A DNA stretch of 41,913 nucleotides from a virus. The stretch is taken from positions 1 through 41,913 of the IMG/VR virus record IMGVR_UViG_3300020027_000018, one strand, 5' to 3'. Below, piece after piece: positions 25,120-32,179 of this stretch. Position numbers and translations under genes: made by a program. The notes under the pieces are model-generated. The model had not been told where the DNA came from and searched no databases. It saw nothing but the letters and a program-made list of their open reading frames with translations. Every line of letters begins with the position of its first letter. Within the stretch, counting starts at the first letter, position 1.

Positions 25120-26757
25120 ATGTTAGAAATTTTTATAAGTGATGTGCATCTACCATTTCAAGATAAAGCTGGGTGGGGGTTAACCTTAGAGGTAATAAAA
25201 CAACTTAAACCTGATTTAGTTTTTCTTGGAGGCGACATACTCGATTGTGTCACCCCAGACACTAAAATTTTAACCTCAACTGGAAAATGGATTCCAGCGG
25301 GAGAGGTCGTTATCGGGCAAAACCTTATAGGTTTTGATGAATTCGGAGTTGGTGCAACCTCTATGGGGCGTAATCAGCCTAGAAAACTTAGAAACTCTAC
25401 AATCACAAATTTGGGAAGAGCTTTGCAGCCGGTTTACAAACTCTATATGGATGATGGAACCGAGTTAAAAAGCTCTGCTGGGCATAAATGGTTAGGGTGG
25501 GGCGGTAATAAGAGCCGTGGAGTTCTTAAATGGTTCACTACACAAGAAATTGCGGAACGTATAAACTCCAATAAACATCAACCTGTTTTACTGTGCAAAC
25601 CTTGTGATGTATGGGAGCAGTCCCATGATTATGAGTCAGGCTATATTGCTGCCGCATTTGACGGAGAAGGGCATATTACTTTCAATAAACAGCAAAATAA
25701 TTTTGGACACATAGCATTTTCTCAAAAATCTAATGCATTTATGGATAATGTTAGTAATTATCTACTAAATAAAGGATTTTCTATCTACACTACCCAAAAT
25801 GAACACAGAACAGTTCAGCAATTAAATATAAAGGGCGGATTTTGGGATTATCTAAAGTTTCTAGGCATGTTTAATATCCCTCGATTCACGGAAAAATGGG
25901 TTTCTGATGCCCCAATTGACGGATACCGAGGCTTAGATAAACAAAGGGCTAGTGTTATGAAAGTAGAGTATTTAGGAGTTGAAGAGATTGTAATGATTGA
26001 AACATCCTCTAAAACTTATATAGCTGAAGGTTTTGCTTCTCATAATTGCTATGCCGTCTCAAAATATGACCGAGACCCCTCACGTAAACTAACTCTTCAG
26101 CAAGACTTGAATTACGCTCATGAGGAGCTTGCTAAAATAAGAAAAGCCGTGCCAAAAGCGGAAATAGTGCTGTTGGAAGGTAATCATGAGCAACGTCTTA
26201 CCAAGTATTTACATTCTAAGGCAGAAGAACTTTCTTGTTTGGAAGCTTTAGAGTTGAAAAGTTTGCTTAAGTTAGACTCATTAAAAATTAAATGGATACC
26301 TAACGGAACCCGAACTAAAATAGGAAAATTATGGCATCTACACGGAAATGAGATAGCTGGAGGTGGTACAAATATAGCTAAATCTAAGTTTGATAGGCTA
26401 GGTACGAATGTAATATTTGGACATCATCACAAACTTCAGAGTTATACAAAACGAAATTACGAAGGAGAGGTGTGTGGTGCATGGGCAAACCCCTGTATGA
26501 GTGATTTACAGCCAGATTACGCTCATTTTACTGATTGGGTTTTAGGGTTCTCTATAATTGAATACGGTAAAAATGGAATATTCAACGTAGAGCAAATACC
26601 TGTAATCAAACAAACTATTAATTCTAGTAAAGCTTCTTGTTTTGTTAGAGGCACAGAATATGAATTTGAGTCCGGAGAAGATACTAATAAAAACGCACCT
26701 TACTCTGAAAAACATTCGGTAATTTATAGAGGTTTAATAGAGTCGGAGGACAAATAA
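25120..26757 (+). CDS. Calcineurin-like metallophosphoesterase interrupted by an intein
   Basis: The metallophosphoesterase motifs are all present: SDVHLP (residues 7-12), GGDILD (37-42), then after the intein LLEGNHEQR and IFGHHHK. Residues 43-309 are an intein, so the spliced enzyme would have 278 residues, normal for the family. It should hydrolyse phosphodiester or phosphomonoester bonds using two metals; the substrate is unknown. The ATG at 25120 has no clear ribosome site. The original promoter and AAGGA lie 600 bases upstream before the 12-codon remnant, so expression of this copy is in question. Its stop overlaps the next ATG (TAATG). Confidence 0.9.
   Translation: MLEIFISDVHLPFQDKAGWGLTLEVIKQLKPDLVFLGGDILDCVTPDTKILTSTGKWIPAGEVVIGQNLIGFDEFGVGATSMGRNQPRKLRNSTITNLGRALQPVYKLYMDDGTELKSSAGHKWLGWGGNKSRGVLKWFTTQEIAERINSNKHQPVLLCKPCDVWEQSHDYESGYIAAAFDGEGHITFNKQQNNFGHIAFSQKSNAFMDNVSNYLLNKGFSIYTTQNEHRTVQQLNIKGGFWDYLKFLGMFNIPRFTEKWVSDAPIDGYRGLDKQRASVMKVEYLGVEEIVMIETSSKTYIAEGFASHNCYAVSKYDRDPSRKLTLQQDLNYAHEELAKIRKAVPKAEIVLLEGNHEQRLTKYLHSKAEELSCLEALELKSLLKLDSLKIKWIPNGTRTKIGKLWHLHGNEIAGGGTNIAKSKFDRLGTNVIFGHHHKLQSYTKRNYEGEVCGAWANPCMSDLQPDYAHFTDWVLGFSIIEYGKNGIFNVEQIPVIKQTINSSKASCFVRGTEYEFESGEDTNKNAPYSEKHSVIYRGLIESEDK
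25246..26046 (+). other. Intein (267 aa) with LAGLIDADG-type remnant
   Basis: Begins at Cys43 (CVTPDTKIL), has a TxxH-type block (KSSAGHKWLG), ends YIAEGFASHN at residue 309, and is followed by Cys310 as the +1 nucleophile. All splicing residues are therefore in place. The middle holds SGYIAAAFDGEGHI, a LAGLIDADG-like motif; a second motif is not clear, so the homing endonuclease may be single-motif or degraded. It inserts directly after the metal-binding GGDILD, a conserved active-site position as is usual for inteins. Confidence 0.92.
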
Positions 26758-26849
26758 TGGATTTTAAAATAATGCTTCCAAACAAATCTTCAATAATTAT
26801 TGAAGCAGATGGATATGAAATAGACAGATTATTACGCAAATATCACTAA
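26757..26849 (+). CDS. Small protein (30 aa), possibly cut short by an in-frame TAA
   Basis: The ATG overlaps the phosphoesterase stop (TAATG). It encodes a 30-residue peptide ending RLLRKYH before TAA at 26847. The same frame then stays open for about 40 codons with protein-like sequence (LLEISIKDLSAHKKLKSDRF) up to the terminator. A CAA-to-TAA change would explain the break. Family not recognised. Confidence 0.5.
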   Translation: MDFKIMLPNKSSIIIEADGYEIDRLLRKYH

Positions 26850-26966
26850 CTTCTTGAAATTAGTATAAAAGATTTATCTGCACATAAAAAATTAAAATCA
26901 GATAGATTTTTTAAATGGTATGAAAGAAGATTCATCTCAACTGGAATAAATAAAATAACACAAGAT

Positions 26967-26992
26967 AAAGGATACCAAATTTGGTATCCTTT
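26967..26992. terminator. Bidirectional terminator between convergent blocks
   Basis: A perfect 26-base palindrome (arms of 13 bases, AAAGGATACCAAA and its complement) is followed on the plus strand by TTATTTTTATT. It separates the plus-strand genes from the minus-strand genes and should stop transcription from both sides. Confidence 0.85.
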
Positions 26993-26996
26993 ATTT

Positions 26997-27188
26997 TTAT
27001 TCAGGTATAATTTTTATACCGTGCTCTTTTCTATAAGTCTCTAATTCTTTACTATCATCTGGATATTCATTCATTTGTTTTTCAAAGACAGGTGCAACTT
27101 TTTCCCATGCCTGTATGATAGCAACTTCATCCTCGTCATCTATATCTATACCATCTATTACATCATCTGGTAAATCTTCTTCTTTCAT
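26997..27188 (-). CDS. Hypothetical acidic protein (63 aa)
   Basis: Very acidic N-terminal half (EEDLPDDVIDGIDIDDEDEV) and a helical C-terminal half. Family not recognised. It follows the 279-residue gene by three bases and ends at the shared terminator, so it is the last gene of that operon. Composition is that of a DNA-mimic or a small regulatory protein, but nothing in the sequence proves this. Confidence 0.65.
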   Translation of the reverse strand: MKEEDLPDDVIDGIDIDDEDEVAIIQAWEKVAPVFEKQMNEYPDDSKELETYRKEHGIKIIPE

Positions 27189-27191
27189 ATA

Positions 27192-28031
27192 TTAACTTCT
27201 TCTGCTCCTTCTTAATCTAGCTCGTTCTGCTGTCGTTGACCTATCTCCTTTAAAACGTAAAGGACTGATTAGATTTCTACTTCGGAAATATGCGTCAAGT
27301 ACTCGTACTTGAGGAGAGTTTCTTTGTAGGTTAAATGTCCCACTAAAATCATTACCGTTAGCTTTCCACCAAGCTGCTCCGCCGCTTAAAGAGTGGAGTT
27401 CATTGAGGGTACGAGCTTTACTTAAATTAGAAGGTAAACTTGCTCGTTGTCCTATTGTTAAATTTGCATTATATCCTAGTTTTGCCCAAGTAGTGTACCC
27501 ATTAAAAGTCCTGCTACGTGGGTCACCAGCAGCACTAACTTTAATATTACTGACTCCTAACTCTCGTGCTTGTGATACTTGTGCTGCAAATATACGAGAA
27601 CCTGTACCTTTAGGAGCAGATGTATTTGTCCTAAAATAAGCGTTATATATAGACACACTTCCGTCAGAGTCTTTTCTAATAACCCTTTCCTGAGCGGAAA
27701 TATACGGGTGATTTGTTCGAGTACTGACTGTGCCATTTGGGCCAATAGAAATACTGACACTAGAACCATCAGGTGCTCCTATCATGCGTGTTATATCTTT
27801 ATGAGATACAGTTCTTCCTAAAATAGAGCTAATTTCAGATTCATTTAATGAGCCAGAAGATACTCTAACATCTCCTGTAAATGTAACCTCTCCGCCTCCA
27901 CCCGTTCCACGTTCTACAGGTCGTCTTGCTGGTACAGGAGTAATAGCACGTCTGACTGCAGGTCTTTGTGACGCTTGTTGAAATCTTGCTCTAACCGTTC
28001 TTCGTAATGCGTAACTTCCTCTTCCGCCCAT
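27192..28031 (-). CDS. Hypothetical protein (279 aa), basic N-terminus, possible GNAT-like fold
   Basis: Starts MGGRGSYALRRTVRARF and is rich in Arg at both ends; AGGAG precedes the ATG. The middle (about 130-200) carries GTGSRIFAAQVSQARELGVS and later NGYTTWAKLGYN. This order resembles acetyltransferase-like domains found in large phage proteins: a turn after a strand, a helix, then a late NGY..W..LG motif. I cannot assign a function. Basic ends and a MGGRGS start are also seen in virion-associated proteins. It is the second gene of an operon with its own promoter at 28197-28225. Confidence 0.65.
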   Translation of the reverse strand: MGGRGSYALRRTVRARFQQASQRPAVRRAITPVPARRPVERGTGGGGEVTFTGDVRVSSGSLNESEISSILGRTVSHKDITRMIGAPDGSSVSISIGPNGTVSTRTNHPYISAQERVIRKDSDGSVSIYNAYFRTNTSAPKGTGSRIFAAQVSQARELGVSNIKVSAAGDPRSRTFNGYTTWAKLGYNANLTIGQRASLPSNLSKARTLNELHSLSGGAAWWKANGNDFSGTFNLQRNSPQVRVLDAYFRSRNLISPLRFKGDRSTTAERARLRRSRRS

Positions 28032-28043
28032 AAAACTGTTCTC

Positions 28044-28190
28044 CTAATTATTTTTCTTTTTAGTTTTAGTGGTACGTTTACGTTCTGCAGCCCATGCTCT
28101 AGCTAAAACTTTTTCATCTTTTGCTGACAGAACTGGAGGCTCTTCTCCGATTTTGCGTTTTGTTTTTGCAGTTGATTTTTTCTTTGTCAT
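28044..28190 (-). CDS. Small basic protein (48 aa)
   Basis: ATG at 28188-28190, TAG stop at 28044-28046. Lys/Arg-rich at both ends (MTKKKSTAKTKRKIG at the start) with a short helix between. There is no ribosome site; a strong promoter ends six bases before the ATG, so the mRNA should be leaderless. First gene of a three-gene operon. No family recognised. Confidence 0.6.
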   Translation of the reverse strand: MTKKKSTAKTKRKIGEEPPVLSAKDEKVLARAWAAERKRTTKTKKKNN

Positions 28191-28196
28191 ATTTAA

Positions 28197-28225
28197 ATAA
28201 TAAAGCAAAATATCTTATTAGTCAA
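28197..28225 (-). promoter_or_regulatory. Sigma70 promoter giving a leaderless transcript
   Basis: On the minus strand: TTGACT (28220-28225), a 17-base spacer and TATTAT (28197-28202), then six bases to the ATG at 28190. RNA starting seven bases after the -10 would begin at the A of the ATG. Confidence 0.75.
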
Positions 28226-28251
28226 CGACAAATATTTAATTTTCAAGAATA

Positions 28252-28273
28252 AAGAAGAGTCACTCCTCTTCTT
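28252..28273 (-). terminator. Terminator overlapping the end of the 52-aa gene
   Basis: Eight-base-pair stem (AAGAAGAG with CTCTTCTT) with a six-base loop, followed on the minus strand by TATTCTTG. The left arm includes the last codons and TGA stop of the gene at 28260. The next promoter begins 27 bases further on. Confidence 0.65.
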
Positions 28274-28418
28274 CTATAATGTAAAGAATTTTGTTTTTAC
28301 TGAATTTATATACAATGTTTTGCTCTACTACATGATAATATTCAATGCATTCCATTGTACCTTCAACTCCTGTAATAACTATTAACTCCTCTGTATCTAA
28401 TTTTACAGAAACTTTCAT
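28260..28418 (-). CDS. Small protein (52 aa)
   Basis: ATG at 28416-28418 directly follows the TAA of the thioredoxin gene (ACTAAATG). It encodes a beta-rich small protein ending with four Glu and TGA. Family not recognised. Adjacent start and stop suggest coupled translation with the thioredoxin gene. Confidence 0.6.
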   Translation of the reverse strand: MKVSVKLDTEELIVITGVEGTMECIEYYHVVEQNIVYKFSKNKILYIIEEEE

Positions 28419-28673
28419 TTAGTTCCATTCGGTTATTACTTTTTCTATTGTTTCTTTACTGACTACTCCTACTATTCTCTCTACCTCTTCTCCGTCTTTC
28501 ATAAAAATAATAGTAGGGACTCATCGAATGTTATACTTTTCGGAAAGAGTTGGGTCATTGTCTATATCTATTGATTCAACTTTTTTACTTAGTCCATTTA
28601 AATTCTTTTGCAAAACCTTACAAGGAGCACACCAAGAAGCTGAAAACTTTAATATAACTAAATCTTTAACCAT
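28419..28673 (-). pseudogene. Thioredoxin with an in-frame TGA
   Basis: The frame encodes a short thioredoxin (84 sense codons plus the internal stop). It has FSASWCAPCKVL with the CxxC active site (Cys15, Cys18), SIDIDNDPTLSEKYNIR, then VPTIIFMKDGEEVERIVG with the cis-Pro. Codon 51 (28521-28523), just before VPT, is TGA where the family has Gly, Ser or Arg. A single base change explains it. Without readthrough the product stops after 50 residues and lacks the second half of the fold. Phage thioredoxins usually supply reducing power to ribonucleotide reductase or act as processivity factors. It sits eight bases after the ligase gene in the same operon. Confidence 0.85.
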
Positions 28674-28682
28674 TATTTACCT

Positions 28683-29876
28683 CTACAAATCTTCTCTAAT
28701 CCCAACAAATTTACCCATAAGTGGGATTCCATAATCAGTATACGCTAGAAAACGTATAGTTGCTTGTTTACCAATGTATAGATGTTTATTCTTAAGCATC
28801 TCTGCTCCTTCCGCATGTGTTAAATCTTTTGTACCTGTGCCAAACGTCTCACTCATCTTACCGTTACGGTCAAGATAAGGTGCTTTTGCTTTCATTACAA
28901 ACGTTCCTACTATATCTCCACGTTTTTCAGGGAGAATATCGAACAATTCATACTCTTCATCTAAGAAAAATTTGAATTTACATAGCTGCCAATCTCGTTT
29001 GTTAGCATAAGGAGTGTCTAAAGTACGAATCATAAGACCTTCATTTCCTTCATCCAGAAATTGTCTCATTTTTAGTAAAATATTTTCATCCGTTGCAACA
29101 ATTTCATAAGAAGGTATCAACTGTATAGGACAAGCATCATTTTTATGTCCAAAAATACTGTTTATAAATTTATATCTTTCTCCGTATCCTGCAGAGGACA
29201 TCGTGTCATATACATGAAACTTAACATATTTAAGTTTGTTTATATGCTCTTCAGTTTTCTTCTGTTTGCGGAGAGTTCCACTTATCTCAGAGAAGGTGAT
29301 TTCCGTTGAGTAGAGTTCTCCGTCGAATTCATACTCTCCTGTAAGATTAAATATGTCGTACTTCGTTCTAAACTCTGCTTCAATATGTGGAATAGGCTCA
29401 AAAGCATCCCCACCTCGTGTACGCAATTTAACTTCTGTTTCATTAACAGTGGCAATACAACGTAAACCATCAAGTTTAGGCTGAACATGGATTACATCAT
29501 ATTCAATTCCCATTTTAGTTAATGTTTTGCTACCTGATTCAGCTCCTTCAGGGTGATATTTTTGAGCAAGCATAGGAGCACGACCACCTCGTAACTCTCC
29601 TTTACTTGCATCTGATATATCTAATCTATACTCTCCGCGTAACTTATGTTCAGCCGAAGAAGTAGCGTCCATAATAGCTTGTTCAAAGTAAGTTGTAGCG
29701 TTGGATTTTCCAATATTCTTACCTTCATAAAAATCAATAATTGTTTCAACCTTCTTGCCGTCTTGTAGTCCAGCGGTCGTAATAATAGATGCATGGGTGT
29801 CTTTATCTACTACCGTAATAAACCATTCCCGAATTTTCCCCTTCGAATCGACTTTGTAAAGCTTCGTATTAATCAT
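28683..29876 (-). CDS. lig: ATP-dependent DNA ligase
   Basis: 397 residues from the ATG at 29874-29876. Ligase motif I is PKLDGLR (adenylated Lys134), with FDGELY (motif III, Glu187), EGLMIR (motif IV, 279-284) and CKFKFF (motif V, about 299-304). The N-terminal 100 residues form a separate beta-rich domain that may be WGR-like. The enzyme seals nicks in phage DNA using ATP. I reject the longer frame starting at 29912 because its TTG codon is the -35 hexamer of the promoter. The promoter lies so close that the mRNA would have no leader. Thioredoxin and a 52-residue gene follow in the operon. Confidence 0.92.
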   Translation of the reverse strand: MINTKLYKVDSKGKIREWFITVVDKDTHASIITTAGLQDGKKVETIIDFYEGKNIGKSNATTYFEQAIMDATSSAEHKLRGEYRLDISDASKGELRGGRAPMLAQKYHPEGAESGSKTLTKMGIEYDVIHVQPKLDGLRCIATVNETEVKLRTRGGDAFEPIPHIEAEFRTKYDIFNLTGEYEFDGELYSTEITFSEISGTLRKQKKTEEHINKLKYVKFHVYDTMSSAGYGERYKFINSIFGHKNDACPIQLIPSYEIVATDENILLKMRQFLDEGNEGLMIRTLDTPYANKRDWQLCKFKFFLDEEYELFDILPEKRGDIVGTFVMKAKAPYLDRNGKMSETFGTGTKDLTHAEGAEMLKNKHLYIGKQATIRFLAYTDYGIPLMGKFVGIREDL

Positions 29877-29883
29877 ATATAAG

Positions 29884-29912
29884 AGTATACCACTAAAATT
29901 ATCTTTTGTCAA
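29884..29912 (-). promoter_or_regulatory. Sigma70 promoter of the ligase operon, leaderless
   Basis: Minus strand: TTGACA (29907-29912), a 17-base spacer and TATACT (29884-29889), then seven bases to the ATG at 29876. The predicted RNA start is the base before the ATG or the A itself. Confidence 0.85.
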
Positions 29913-29917
29913 GACAT

Positions 29918-30085
29918 TTATACAAATGTGTTAAGTTTATCACTCCACATTAAGTCCTTACTACGAGGATAATCAAACGAGTCTGCACAATATTGATGTA
30001 ATTCAAGAAAGTTGAGCAGGTTATCTGTCTCTCCTTGTTCTCCACGTTCTCTACGTTTCGTGCATTCTATGTAATGAGTTTCCAT
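29918..30085 (-). CDS. Small protein (55 aa)
   Basis: ATG at 30083-30085, TAA at 29918-29920. It encodes METHYIECTKRRERGEQ and continues with an acidic, aromatic C-terminal part. No family recognised. Its start lies about 36 bases beyond the tnpB stop, so the insertion element ends directly upstream and may have separated it from its own promoter. A small hairpin (29914-29929) covers its stop. Confidence 0.5.
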   Translation of the reverse strand: METHYIECTKRRERGEQGETDNLLNFLELHQYCADSFDYPRSKDLMWSDKLNTFV

Positions 30086-30121
30086 ATCAAAGAGTTAGAT
30101 AAAATTTATACAAATCTTATC

Positions 30122-31282
30122 TTATTTACTAGAAAGAGGTACTCTGGAATCCTCTCCTACAACAAAATACCCAGTAGGATTCCAATAAAACCCTTTACCT
30201 AGATTTTTCCGTTGTATACGAAATGACATTTCGATTTCTGGTAATTCTATTTCGTGATTTTTTGCAGCGTTTAAATCCGCATCAATCATAACTTTACAAC
30301 TATTACAGTTATAAATTTTACCAGTTCGATTTGCCTTTCGCACTAAACCACAATTGCTACACCTTTGACTTCGATAAGCACTACTTTGCTCAGTTACAAG
30401 AACCTCTTGTTCCTCAGCTTTTCGTTTTATATTATCTCGTATCAACGTGTTACAGAAGTGGCTTAAATATCTCGATTTGCTTTTCTTAAATCCGATATTG
30501 AAAAGTTTTTCGAGTTTAATTTCTTTGATATTTGAAAAATTGATTTTGTTTATAAACCAATTTATATGGTTTTTTCTATGCTCTTGTTTGCGTCTAAACG
30601 CTTTTGAACCTTTTCTCTTTCTACTTAATTGTTTTGTGATTGAGTCTAAAGAGTGTAAATGATTGTCAACTAAATTATTTGTACTTTCATTAGAAAAAGT
30701 TACAATAGTTTTTATTCCTGTGTCTGCTCCAACAATCTCTCCTTCAGATTTTAATGAGTTAGGTACATCGAACCGTAGTGAAATATATGTCTTAGATAGG
30801 GATACGGAAGTCATTAAAGTCCCACTTGACCATTTATCTGAAATTTTAGTACCTTTTAACGGAATTTTAATAATAGGAAACCCTGTTGATTTTAATTTTA
30901 TAAAGTAACTAAAGGTTTTTGTATCTTGTTGAATGTCAATACATTTAGAACTTAATTCTGGATTAAAACTAACTACAGGTTTTGAAACTTTTTGACCTAA
31001 GTATAATTTTTTACAGACAGCTCGAATTGTACCACTAACTTGAGTAACTAAACTGCTCAAAGCTCTAGCACTAAGTTTTGTATCAAGTTTAAAATGACTG
31101 TAATCTAAAAATTTAGGTAAGATATACTGTTCTTTTTGAATAGAAAAGTCTTGATAGCCGTTTTCCCAAATATCATTTAAGATTATCTGTCCAACGCGGG
31201 AGTATTCACTCAAAAATTCTTGATAAATTTTTAGTTTTCTCTTGTTAGCAAATTTGATACTGTGTTTGGAGTTTCTAATCAT
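30122..31282 (-). CDS. tnpB: TnpB RNA-guided nuclease
   Basis: 386 residues with the three RuvC acidic positions: Asp in GADTGIKT, Glu in IKLEKLF and Asp in MIDADLNAAKN. A CxxC...CxxC zinc finger lies between the last two (RCSNCG and YNCNSC). Length is normal and no breaks are seen, so it may be active. TnpB is the guide-RNA-directed DNA nuclease ancestral to Cas12 that helps IS605/IS607 elements keep their place. Its first codons overlap the tnpA end by eight bases. The guide RNA would be expected over its 3' end and the following 30-150 bases. Confidence 0.92.
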   Translation of the reverse strand: MIRNSKHSIKFANKRKLKIYQEFLSEYSRVGQIILNDIWENGYQDFSIQKEQYILPKFLDYSHFKLDTKLSARALSSLVTQVSGTIRAVCKKLYLGQKVSKPVVSFNPELSSKCIDIQQDTKTFSYFIKLKSTGFPIIKIPLKGTKISDKWSSGTLMTSVSLSKTYISLRFDVPNSLKSEGEIVGADTGIKTIVTFSNESTNNLVDNHLHSLDSITKQLSRKRKGSKAFRRKQEHRKNHINWFINKINFSNIKEIKLEKLFNIGFKKSKSRYLSHFCNTLIRDNIKRKAEEQEVLVTEQSSAYRSQRCSNCGLVRKANRTGKIYNCNSCKVMIDADLNAAKNHEIELPEIEMSFRIQRKNLGKGFYWNPTGYFVVGEDSRVPLSSK

Positions 31283-31835
31283 TTATTTCTTGTTTTATTT
31301 TAGTTGCTTTATGTTGTCCACGTCTTAGACCGTATAACTTACAGCAAAATGAAGTTACAACAGAGACTAAATCTTTAACTAAATCGTCTTTATCATTTTC
31401 GTCTCTGTTCATGACAATTAATTCGCAACCAAGTTTAGGTAACAGTTTGTCAAAGTAATTAAATCCAAATCGTGTTAATCGGTCTTTATGTTCTACTAAA
31501 ATTCTCGTTGGATTTTCATCAATAAGTTTAAATAATTTTTTTCGGCTATCGTTCATTCCAGATGCTATTTCTTTAGTGACCGACATTATTTCGTATCCAC
31601 GAGCATTTGCAAAAATAGTACAACGTTCTGCCTGACGTTCAAGGTCGTTCTTTTTATCAGGCGAAGAAACTTGGCAATAAATCCAAACTTTGTTTGAAGA
31701 AGAAACTTGATTTTCAGGGTTTATGATGATTGTGCCGCTAGGCATACGAACGCCATCAATATCACCATTACAGAACCATCTGTAGGCTGTAATGTAGGAA
31801 ACACCTTTTGATTTTGCGTATTCACTTAACTTCAT
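31275..31835 (-). CDS. tnpA: IS607-type serine recombinase TnpA
   Basis: The N-terminal MerR-like helix-turn-helix (KLSEYAKSKGVSYITAYRW) is followed by a serine resolvase domain: VWIYCQVSS, RQAERC, EIASGMNDSR and EHKDRLTRFGF. The catalytic Ser is present, but the nearly invariant Arg two residues before it (YxRVS) is Gln here, so activity may be reduced or lost. 186 residues is close to the usual length. A promoter placed directly before the ATG predicts a leaderless message. Confidence 0.9.
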   Translation of the reverse strand: MKLSEYAKSKGVSYITAYRWFCNGDIDGVRMPSGTIIINPENQVSSSNKVWIYCQVSSPDKKNDLERQAERCTIFANARGYEIMSVTKEIASGMNDSRKKLFKLIDENPTRILVEHKDRLTRFGFNYFDKLLPKLGCELIVMNRDENDKDDLVKDLVSVVTSFCCKLYGLRRGQHKATKIKQEIND

Positions 31836-31842
31836 TTAATAA

Positions 31843-31871
31843 AATGTAAACTGAAATTAAATGTTTGTCAA
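31843..31871 (-). promoter_or_regulatory. Candidate promoter of tnpA, leaderless
   Basis: Minus strand: TTGACA (31866-31871), a 17-base spacer and TACATT (31843-31848, four of six matches), then seven bases to the ATG at 31835. Same spacing to the ATG as the ligase promoter. Confidence 0.6.
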
Positions 31872-31929
31872 GTAAAATACAAAATCATTTGCTAAAATAA
31901 GATTAAACATGATAAGATTTCTTATGAAG

Positions 31930-32178
31930 TTAAGTAAGACTATTTAGCATATCATTAGGTTTAGATGACATTGTATATATTGTTAAAAACGAGTCATTAG
32001 GACAATTGAATACTTCTATCGGGGTCTCTAGAGGTCTCGAAGATTCAAGAGCTAAATCTCTTCTAAGTAAAGACATTATCTGCCTTTTATTTTCAACACT
32101 TACAATTAAACCTACTCTTCTTTTAGGGAGTACTAATTCTTTATAAAGTTTATCATATGCAAAATCATTACTAAACAT
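31930..32178 (-). CDS. Hypothetical protein (82 aa)
   Basis: No family recognised. Mixed alpha/beta composition with a basic centre (LPKRRVGLIVSVENKRQIM). It follows the methylase gene by one base and is probably the last gene before the insertion element, which may have cut its transcript from downstream genes. Confidence 0.65.
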   Translation of the reverse strand: MFSNDFAYDKLYKELVLPKRRVGLIVSVENKRQIMSLLRRDLALESSRPLETPIEVFNCPNDSFLTIYTMSSKPNDMLNSLT

Positions 32179-32179
32179 T

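Larger units (their letters stand above)
30086..31925 (-). mobile_element. IS607-family element (tnpA + tnpB), ends approximate
   Basis: A serine-recombinase tnpA overlaps an intact tnpB, the layout of IS607 elements. These lack terminal inverted repeats and target duplications, so the exact ends cannot be read here. Related AT-rich motifs occur at both sides (AAATCTTATCTTATTT near 30110; AAATAAGATT and GATAAGATTTC near 31893-31921) and may lie at the ends. The right end beyond tnpB is where a guide (omega) RNA is normally encoded. Confidence 0.7.

Noticed and set aside
24504-25160. Group I or II intron interrupting the phosphoesterase gene, with exon 1 at 24504-24539
   Set aside because: Joining IHFP to FQDKAG would restore the protein. 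However, only about 90 bases lie outside the opposite-strand HNH gene and the second copy has its own ATG, so there is no room for an intron core.
28683-29912. Longer DNA ligase starting at 29912
   Set aside because: The start would be TTG within the -35 hexamer TTGACA, upstream of the RNA start; the ATG at 29876 fits the promoter.
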